From the NCBI GenBank assembly GCA_034509735.1, contig JACGWO010000012.1, positions 1,736,001-1,800,000 of the forward strand: a stretch of DNA of 64,000 bases, given 5' to 3'. The position numbers and the translations under genes are program-made. The notes beneath the pieces were generated by a model. That model saw only the letters and a list, made by a program, of their open reading frames with translations, was not told where the DNA came from and ran no database searches. Below are positions 57,703-64,000 of this stretch, in pieces (within the stretch, counting starts at the first letter, position 1; the number at the start of each line of letters is the position of its first letter). Origin of the DNA: Sesamum alatum (taxonomy: Eukaryota; Streptophyta; Magnoliopsida; Lamiales; Pedaliaceae).

Positions 57703-57960
57703 ATGGAATATTATATGGAAAACTCGAACTCTACCTCGAGTAAAATTCTTTATGTGGCTTGTGTGACACAATCCAATCCCAACTTCAGATTTCTTGTGGT
57801 CTCGTCATAGTATACCAAGTGCAATATGTTCTCTATGCCATACAGATAAATAAGAAATAGAACATCTATTTTTTAAGTGCCTCCACCATATCAATACATG
57901 ATATCACTTGGGATTAGGTCTAACTACACAAACATTCTTCGTCTTTTTTTAAAATTACAG
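57703..57960 (+). pseudogene. LINE ORF2 fragment (zf-RVT region)
   Basis: The plus-strand frame reads PWNIIWKTRTLPRVKFFMWL, then after a stop PTSDFLWSRHSIPSAICSLC and, after another stop, EIEHLFFKCLHHINTWYHLG. This is the zinc-binding zf-RVT segment that follows the RT of plant LINEs (W-x-V-K-F-F-x-W-L, C-x2-C, H-L-F-x-C). It is a different LINE from the one at 3377-25524, truncated on both sides and perhaps cut at its left by the MITE. Confidence 0.65.
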
Positions 57961-58832
57961 GTACATGACTCCCTTAGGAGATGTTAGTATAATGTACCTT
58001 TCAGGGTATTTATAAAAAATTTTGCTACTGAATAGGAGTTGTGTACTTGTAATTATAACTACAACCTCAACGGGTGTAATTGTAATTATGTAAAAGAGAA
58101 GGTACTAGAAATTGGATATTTTGATTAAAAATCCACCTCTTGTAGTTCTTTTGATAATGATGATGGTTCAAATGTATCAGGTAGAATGCTAAATAAATTT
58201 TGTAGAAAAAGTCTTATCCTTATCTAATATATATCACGAATGTTTTCGTTTATAAAAAATAAATAAATAAATAAATAAAAGAATTGTTCCTCCTCAATCA
58301 ATGTCGTGCCATCTTCACCCCCTTAATATAGTGATCTACCATGGAGGGATGTCTACATTACTTAGAATAAAATATTTTATTTGGTTGGTGACAAACAATG
58401 CTCCACCTACATTCAATGGGAGAAATATGATTTTGGTCCCTATTCTTAACAACTTATGTGGTCTTGGTCATAAAACTTTCAAGATTGACAATATTAGTGG
58501 TTAAACTGATACTTTTTTTTTTTAATAATTTTGGTCCCTATCATTAAATTAGGTGTTAGAATGGGCGGATAATGCCACGTGTTGTGCACATGAGGCAACA
58601 ATGGGAGGGAAAAAAAACTTAAGAAAACTAGGGTCTCTCATTTATTCCCAAAGGAACTCTAGGTCGATTTTTCCAAATTCACCGATAATTTGATGATTCA
58701 CTAAATTAAACCATTTTCTTGACTTTTTCTTCAACACCCGTTATAAATTTTAAGTTCTTTTAGGCTGAAATCCCAAAAGTGTAGAACCCTTAAAACGTAA
58801 TCATGATGGTACAAAAAATCGCAAATAAAAAA
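57961..58832. other. AT-rich spacer, possible second small LINE scrap
   Basis: Mostly unassigned. A short frame at 58361-58430 (RIKYFIWLVTNNAPPTFNGR) again resembles the zf-RVT lead-in, but on its own is too short to be certain. The phrase 'ttttggtccctat' occurs twice (near 58430 and 58530), and a ggaaaa/a-run region lies near 58600. No promoter or gene is claimed. Confidence 0.35.
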
Positions 58833-59048
58833 CTACATACATTTAAGCCACATACATTTAAACATTAAAACTAAACAAATTAAAATCCATCCCATAATCA
58901 TAATCCATATGAAAATGGCCAAGAGTGAGAAAATCACACACATAAATTTAAGCTTAATGGTGTAACCTGCAATTAATTTTTCTAATATTTTTTTGATCCC
59001 CTCTTTCTCTTGTTCAAATTCTTCTTCCAAATTGTTTATTATCTCCTC
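58833..59048 (-). pseudogene. C-terminal fragment of a coiled-coil/membrane protein (perhaps GRF zinc-finger type)
   Basis: From 59048 down the minus strand reads EEIINNLEEEFEQEKEGIKK, a charged likely coiled coil, then a hydrophobic segment (FMCVIFSLLAIFIWIMIMGW and on) that could span a membrane once or twice, ending at a TAG at 58833-58835. Plant GRF zinc-finger proteins often end with a coiled coil and a hydrophobic helix, but the zinc finger itself would lie to the right, where the LTR of element G now starts. The fragment appears truncated by that insertion. Weak assignment. Confidence 0.3.
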
Positions 59049-59544
59049 TGATATGGGTGCAACCCAATTAAATGGTAAAAAGGCTAAAATACCCCTGAAA
59101 GTGGGTCCTAAGCTATAAAAAAGCACCAGATCCGCGCACAAGCTGAATGGGTCGGATCTTGCGACCCGATCCGGATTAACGACGCGGCTTGTACTAAAGA
59201 CCCGGTGTTCAAATATGGACCTTTGATGCTAAGACTTGTCAGGCTAAAGAAATGAGGCCACGTGGACCATGTAGGTACAGACATTTGGTGCTATAAATGA
59301 GCCTACCCACCACATTTAAGGTAAGTGATTCTAGCAATATTCGACCAGTTCTATTCATCATATCATCGTACATCTACCTCGACCAGTGTCTGACTTAAGC
59401 ATCGGAGTGTCTACGCCGGGGACCCTCCCGGCTAGTCTCACGTGCTTGTTTCTTCTCAGGTTATTGTCTGGAAGCTGACGAGATCGAGCTCGAGGGTACC
59501 CAAACTAAGTAGGTCCCAGGTGATCGAGTGAGCAACCCGGATCA
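59049..59544 (+). repeat. Element G 5' LTR (short, 496 bp)
   Basis: The start TGATATGGGT and the end ACCCGGATCA form an imperfect terminal inverted repeat, which set the left boundary. The right boundary is fixed by the primer-binding site two bases later. A TATA box (tataaat, 59292-59298) lies in 'gtgctataaatgagcc'. The left boundary is inferred, since the second LTR is not available. Confidence 0.7.
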
Positions 59545-59546
59545 AT

Positions 59547-59564
59547 TGGCGCCGTCTGTGGGAA
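59547..59564 (+). promoter_or_regulatory. Element G primer-binding site
   Basis: tggcgccgtctgtgggaa, two bases after the LTR end. This sequence is usual in Tat-type gypsy elements. I did not assign the tRNA with certainty. Confidence 0.75.
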
Positions 59565-59593
59565 CATCTGAGAAGATTACTTAATTGTCTGAG

Positions 59594-60849
59594 ATGGAAG
59601 GACCGTCTAGGAGGGACCAGTTTTTGAGAGAATACGAAGGAACCTCGCAAAGGCAAAATGATTAGGTTATTCAGATCACTAGAGACGAACTCCAAGGGAT
59701 GATAGATGAGGCTAGCAGGAAGGCGAGTAGGAATGCTATAGTGGAATATGAGAGAAGAACTGCCACTGCGATAGTCGGAGAACCCGCAAAGTGACAGCTG
59801 TTTAAAGAAAAGGAAATTGAGGAAGAGATGAGAGAGGACAGCAGAGACGTGCCTGTGAAAGGCGCGACAAACGAGGTGTCTGATGCGGCATATAGCCAAA
59901 AGGGAAAGAGTAAAAGGAGAGAACCAGGAATTTCAAAGGCTGAGGTCGAGTATGTTGGTCGTCAGATTGAGAGGTTGGGAGCCCAAATTAGCGAACTCAA
60001 ACGTAGAGGTGCGATAGTGGCCCAAAATAGGAACTCGCTTTTCTCCAACAAGATCCTCACTAAGACCGTGGACCCCTATTTCAGAATGCTAGATTTGCCT
60101 AAGTATGACGGTAGCAAAGACCCACAGGAACACATCGCTGCATTCGACCTGGTAATGAATCTTTATGGTCAGTCTGATTCCATTAATGCTAAATTGTTTG
60201 TGACTACTCTAACAGGAAAAGCGCATGAATGGTTCGCTAGTTTTCCCAGTGGAACCGTTGAAACTTACGAGCAATTGATACAAAAATTCGCATTTCACTT
60301 CGCGAGCAAAAAGAAACAAAAGAGATCGGCCACGTACTTATTCACGATAAGGCAGAAAGAAGATGAATTACTGAAGAGTTTTGTGGGAAGGTTCAACAAT
60401 GAGACCCTAGAGGTCCAAGATCTTAGAATTGACATGATGATCAGCATCCTCATACACGGATTAAAGAAGGGCCCCTTCGCTTCAGCATTAGCAAGGGACC
60501 CCCAGAAGATGTAGAGCAGTTAATGAAGATAGCTCAGAAGTACATCGATGAGGAAGAAATGAACGCTATGAAGGATGGCGAGTGGATGGGAGGTCGAGAT
60601 CGGGCCAGAGATCGAGTTTGAGACCGCAGGGTGCGATCTGAAAAAGATCATGAAGCACCATATCAACCTAGATTCCATAGATACACTCCATTGCGAGCTT
60701 CCAGGGAACAAATGATGATGATGGTGAAAAAAGCAAACGTACTCCAGTGGCCGAAGAAAACACGAGCTACACCCTCAAAGAGATATTTGGGTAACAAATA
60801 TTGCAAATTTTACAAGGAAAAAGGACATGACACGGAGGACTGCTTCTAG
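59594..60849 (+). pseudogene. Element G gag
   Basis: The start ATG at 59594 (MEGPSRRDQFLREYEGTSQ) is 30 bp after the primer-binding site. Two in-frame stops follow (a TAG after QRQND near 59663 and a TGA after EPAK near 59792). The retrotransposon gag domain spans about 60090-60510: FRMLDLPKYDGSKDPQEHIA, LTGKAHEWFASFPSGTVETY, FAFHFASKKKQKRSATYLFT, GRFNNETLEVQDL. A frameshift near 60500 leads to PPEDVEQLMKIAQKYIDEEE, a TGA where Arg is expected (GRDRARDRV then DRR), and the zinc knuckle CKFYKEKGHDTEDC (near 60810), followed by a TAG in place of Gln. Confidence 0.8.
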
Positions 60850-61690
60850 TTGAAAGATGAAATAGAAAGATTGGTTAGACAAGGATACTTTAAGGACTAC
60901 GTTAGGGAACCCCAGAAATTTGAGAAAGAAAGGGAACCCAGAGAAACAAGGAGAGAGAGGTCGAGGAGCAGGCCCCATAGCAGAGATAGATTCCGGCATA
61001 GGGAAGGTAGAAGAGATGAAAGACAAGACGAGGTCGCACGCAATAATGCTCCTGTGAAAGGGGTCATTCACACAATCGCGGGCGAACCTACGGGCGGTGA
61101 TTCGGCGAGGTCGCGAAAGAGATATGCCCGGTATGGGAGCTCAGAAAGAAGAGAGTTGATCTTAACTGTGGAGCAAAATGAAGAACTCATATTTAGTAAA
61201 AGAGATCTAGTAGCAGAAGCGGGGTCGCAGAACGATCCCATGGTTATAAAAATGGATATCGCGAATTACCTGGTGCATAAAGTGCTGATTGATAATGGCA
61301 GTTCGGTAAAACATGGTATTCATGGAAGTATTGAGGAAAATGGGATTTGATGCTGCCCGACTACAACCAATACAAACTCCTTTAGTTGGATTCGGAGGTA
61401 GTGAGGTGACACTATTGGGAACCATCGACCTCCCCGCTTCGTTAGGTGATGAACCAAGGAGGAAAACTTTAATGATAAATTTTTTTGTCGTTGATACTCC
61501 ATTCGCTTATAATGTGATTTTGGGGAAACCCAGTTTAAACTTGTTTCAGGCTGTTGTATCCACGTACCATTTGAAGATGAAGTTTCCAACACCAGGTGGA
61601 GTTGGCGAAGTGCGTTGCGACCAGCGGGAGGCAAGGAGATGTTATAATCTCTATCTGGAAAAGAATGAAGGAGAAGACGTGAAAGTCAAA
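60850..61690 (+). pseudogene. Element G linker and aspartic protease
   Basis: An Arg/Glu-rich linker (60900-61030) precedes the protease. Active-site Asp: HKVLIDNGSSVKH near 61280-61310, of the D-[GN]-G-S-S form common in this group. A frameshift directly after it shifts the reading to MEVLRKMGFDAARLQPIQTP. The C-terminal flap and second half follow: FVVDTPFAYNVILGKPSLNL, then STYHLKMKFPTPGGVGEVRC. The last sequence is the conserved junction to the RT spacer. Confidence 0.78.
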
Positions 61691-63170
61691 CGGAGAATAG
61701 GGGTTGACCACCCTGAGAAAATCCTGGATACTTTAAAAAAAATCAAAGCCCAAACGCATAGAGCCTGTGGAAGAGCACAAAGTGATAGAGTGGACTCCGT
61801 GGAACCCAACAGGACCACGAGGATCGGGTTGCGAATGACTTCAACTTTAGAAACATGGATGATCATGTTTTTAAGAGAAAATTCTGATACGTTTGCATGG
61901 AGCCGTCGGACTTTAAGAGAATAGATCTAGAAGTCATTATGCATAGACTTAATGTGGACCCGCAGATGCAACCTGTGAAACAAAAGAAACGATCATTCGG
62001 GGTTGAAAGAAATAAAATCATGAAGGAAAAGGTAAACAAGCTTCTTGAGGCAGGATATGTAGCTGAGGCCCAGTATACGGAGTGGTTATCGAACGTGGTG
62101 ATAATCCCCAAAGCGTAAGGAAAATGGCGAATGTGCACGGATTTTACAGAACTGAACAAAGCATGCCCAAAGGACCCGTACCCGCTACCTCGAATAAACC
62201 TGTTGGTGGACTCCACTACGGGATGTGCTTTATTCAGTATGATGGACGCGTACCAGGGATATCACCAGATCTTCATGGCAGAGGAGGATAGAGATAAGAC
62301 CTCGTTCATTACTGAAAATGGAATTTATTGTTATAATGTAATGCCTTTTGGATTGAAAAATGCAGGTGCCACCAACCAGAGGCTGGTGAACAGATGTTCA
62401 AAGAGCTAATTGGTCATTCTATGGAAGTATACGTGGATGACATGTTGATGAAAAGTAAGGAGGAGAAGCATCACCTCGATCACCTAAGAAAGGCGTTTGA
62501 GGTGATGAGAACGTATGGCATGAAACTGAATCCGTCGAAGTGTACATTTGGAGTTCGAGGTGGAAAATTTTTGGGATACATGGTGACTGAGAAAGGCATT
62601 GAAGCAAATCCGAAAAAAATTGAAGCAATATTGAGTGTGAGCTCGCCAAAGACAGTCAAGGATGTACAGAAATTAGCGGGGAAGATCGCCTCCCTTAGTC
62701 GCTTCATTTCACGATCAGCGGACCGTAACTTGCTGTTTTTCAAAACTCTGAGGAAAGTGAAAGACTTCAGCTGGACTGAGGAATGCGAACAAGCATTGGC
62801 TGACTTGAAGCATTACCTGACAAATCCACCTCTACTAGCAAATCCTAAGATAGGCGAAGTGTTATACCTATACTTGGCAGTATCCGATGATGCAGTAAGT
62901 CCGGTGTTGGTGAAAGAAGAAACAAGGGCGCAAAATCCAGTATACTATGTGAGCAGAATGTTACCGGGGTAGAGAAAAGGTACATCCAGATCGAAAAATT
63001 GGCGCTGGCTTTGGTCACTACAGCTCGAAAACTGCGACCGTATTTTCAATCTCACAAGATCATAGTATTGACAAACTATCCCTTGAAACAAATCATGTCT
63101 AGACCAGATGCGTCAGGTCGCTTGATCAAGTAGGCCGTCAAGCTAGGTGAATTTGATATCGAGTACTAGG
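61691..63170 (+). pseudogene. Element G reverse transcriptase and RNase H
   Basis: Lead-in ENSDTFAWSRRTLRE; then HRLNVDPQMQPVKQKKRSFG, LLEAGYVAEAQYTEWLSNVV, a TAA after IPKA, GKWRMCTDFTELNKACPKDP and CALFSMMDAYQGYHQIFMAE (first catalytic Asp), NVMPFGLKNAGATNQRLVN. A one-base loss near 62393 is followed by MEVYVDDMLMKSKEEKHHLD (YVDD, both Asp present) and LNPSKCTFGVRGGKFLGYMV. The connection and RNase H part has FSWTEECEQALADLKHYLTN, LYLYLAVSDDAVSPVLVKEE, a frameshift near 62970 and YIQIEKLALALVTTARKLRP. TAG codons stand near 63130 (usual Trp: IKWAVKL) and 63166. Confidence 0.82.
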
Positions 63171-64000
63171 CAAGAACTTCCATTAAAGCCCAAGTTTTTG
63201 CTGATTTTATTGTCGAGCTCGCAGGTGAACAGGAAGTGAGAGATCAGGAAGGCTGGTTGTTGCATGTTGATGGGTCATCTAATGCGAACAACGGAGGAGC
63301 AGGGATTTTATTACAGGGACCCGGAGGGGTTGAGATCAAGATCGCGGCAAAGTTGGCGTTCCCCACCATTAACAACGAGGCAGAATACGAAGCATTGATC
63401 CTAGGGCTAAAAATAGCAAATCAAGCTGGGGTGAGAAAATTAGATGTATGAACCGACTCCCAATTGGTGGCAATGCAGATCGATGGGACATGCGAGACGC
63501 GAGAGTGGTCGATGACGTAATACCTGAAAAAGGTGAAGGAGATGATGCAAAAATTTGACAAGTGTTCAATTCAGCAAATTCCAAGGGAAGAAAATGAACG
63601 AGCGGACGCACTATCTAAGTTCGGGGCTATGATGGCAGGAATAAAGGACCGCAGTGTTTCAGTAATGATCAAGGAGGTGCCAGAAGTTAATGAGCCGACC
63701 ATGGAGGTACAGGCAATCGAGGAGGAGGTGTCCTGGAAAACAGACATAATCAGATATCTACGAGAGGGAGTTGCGCCCAGCGACCCCATCGAGGCAACAA
63801 GGATAAGGTTTAAAGCAAACAGGTTCACAATGGTAGGGGACGAACTGTACAAAAGGACGATCGAAGGACCACTATGGAAATGTCTTGACCCAGAAAAAGC
63901 CCGCTATGTGTTAAGAGAGATCCACGAAAGGAGTTGTGGTAACCACTCGGGGGGTAGGTCGCTTGCACAGAAAGTCATGCGACAGGGCTACTTTTAGCTC
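63171..64000 (+). pseudogene. Element G archaeal-type RNase H and start of integrase
   Basis: The second RNase H reads WLLHVDGSSNANNGGAGILL (first catalytic Asp), INNEAEYEALILGLKIANQA (Glu), then a TGA followed by TDSQLVAMQ (Asp) and a TAA where Gln is expected before YLKKVKEMMQ. RNase H ends with QIPREENERADALSKFG. A linker follows (EEEVSWKTDIIRYLREGVAP) and the integrase zinc domain begins with GPLWKCLDPEKARYVLREIH, ERSCGNHSGGRSLAQKVMRQ, GYF and a TAG in place of Trp at 63995-63997, close to the window edge. Confidence 0.8.

Larger units (their letters stand above)
59049..64000 (+). mobile_element. Ty3/gypsy element 'G' (Tat type, with second RNase H), runs off the window
   Basis: Parts in order: 5' LTR 59049-59544, primer-binding site from 59547, gag, protease, RT with RNase H, an additional archaeal-type RNase H, and the beginning of integrase at the right edge. 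The order PR-RT-RH-INT is Ty3/gypsy, and the extra RNase H between RH and INT is typical of the plant Tat group (Retand-like). The 3' LTR and TSD are outside the window. Many nonsense codons. Confidence 0.88.

Noticed and set aside
58301..58504. 67-codon frame as a host gene
   Set aside because: Its central block looks like a LINE zf-RVT scrap and the ends have no motif; too short and isolated.
1..64000. CRISPR arrays, rRNA, tRNA genes, centromeric satellite or telomere arrays
   Set aside because: No regularly spaced identical repeats, tRNA folds, rRNA blocks or tandem satellite monomers were seen; all larger repeats are LTRs.

Overview
The window looks like gene-poor, heterochromatic DNA from a flowering plant, most likely a eudicot. 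The evidence is the element mix: Ty1/copia elements primed by initiator tRNA-Met, a Tat-type Ty3/gypsy element with a second RNase H, an L1-type plant LINE whose ORF2 ends in zf-RVT and RNase H, a PIF/Harbinger transposon, and AT-rich spacers. I see no intact host gene, no tRNA or rRNA gene and no CRISPR array. Nearly every coding region is a decayed transposon gene.

The main result is a nest of insertions, most of them resolved by target-site duplications (TSDs). (1) A PIF/Harbinger element (about 2110-3376, continuing at 25525-26440) was split by an L1 LINE on the minus strand (3377-25524, TSD gtacagggga). (2) The LINE received a solo LTR of copia family 2 ('C', 6026-8256, TSD tagtt) and a complete copia family 1 element ('A', minus, 8676-21109, TSD ccatc). 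(3) A received another family 2 solo LTR in its gag ('B', plus, 14043-16271, TSD taccg/tagcg). (4) To the right of the Harbinger remains, a family 2 element ('D', minus, 27840-56849, TSD ccttt) was split in its leader by a family 1 element ('E', plus, 34573-53823, TSD gatga). (5) E was split in pol by a near-identical family 1 element ('F', plus, 41392-50290, TSD gaaat). (6) After D come a MITE, a small LINE fragment, a possible membrane-protein fragment, and a Ty3/gypsy Tat-type element ('G', from 59049) that runs off the right edge. The left edge (1-1190) is a decayed Ty3/gypsy-type LTR.

Families 1 and 2 are related. They share LTR ends (TGTTRGAATAGGTGACC...TTCA), colinear blocks in U3, the same primer-binding site and polypurine tract, and a long (over 2 kb) leader between primer-binding site and gag. 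That leader is the least ordinary part of the window. It holds a 0.55-kb CpG-rich block of GC hairpins, a 16-bp inverted repeat about 400 bp apart, and a conserved pair of CACGAGTCGTG palindromes. The LTRs carry further unusual structure: family 2 has a row of seven short hairpins, six of them with the loop TGG, and family 1 has a W-box cluster followed by a 13-bp hairpin abutting the TATA box.

No copy appears autonomous. E has lost catalytic Asp residues in protease and reverse transcriptase and carries frameshifts. F lacks integrase through a microhomology deletion and has a nonsense codon. D lacks protease. A is interrupted and frameshifted. G carries many stop codons of the CAG/CGA/TGG-to-stop type. 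E and F have nearly identical LTR pairs and are therefore the youngest insertions.
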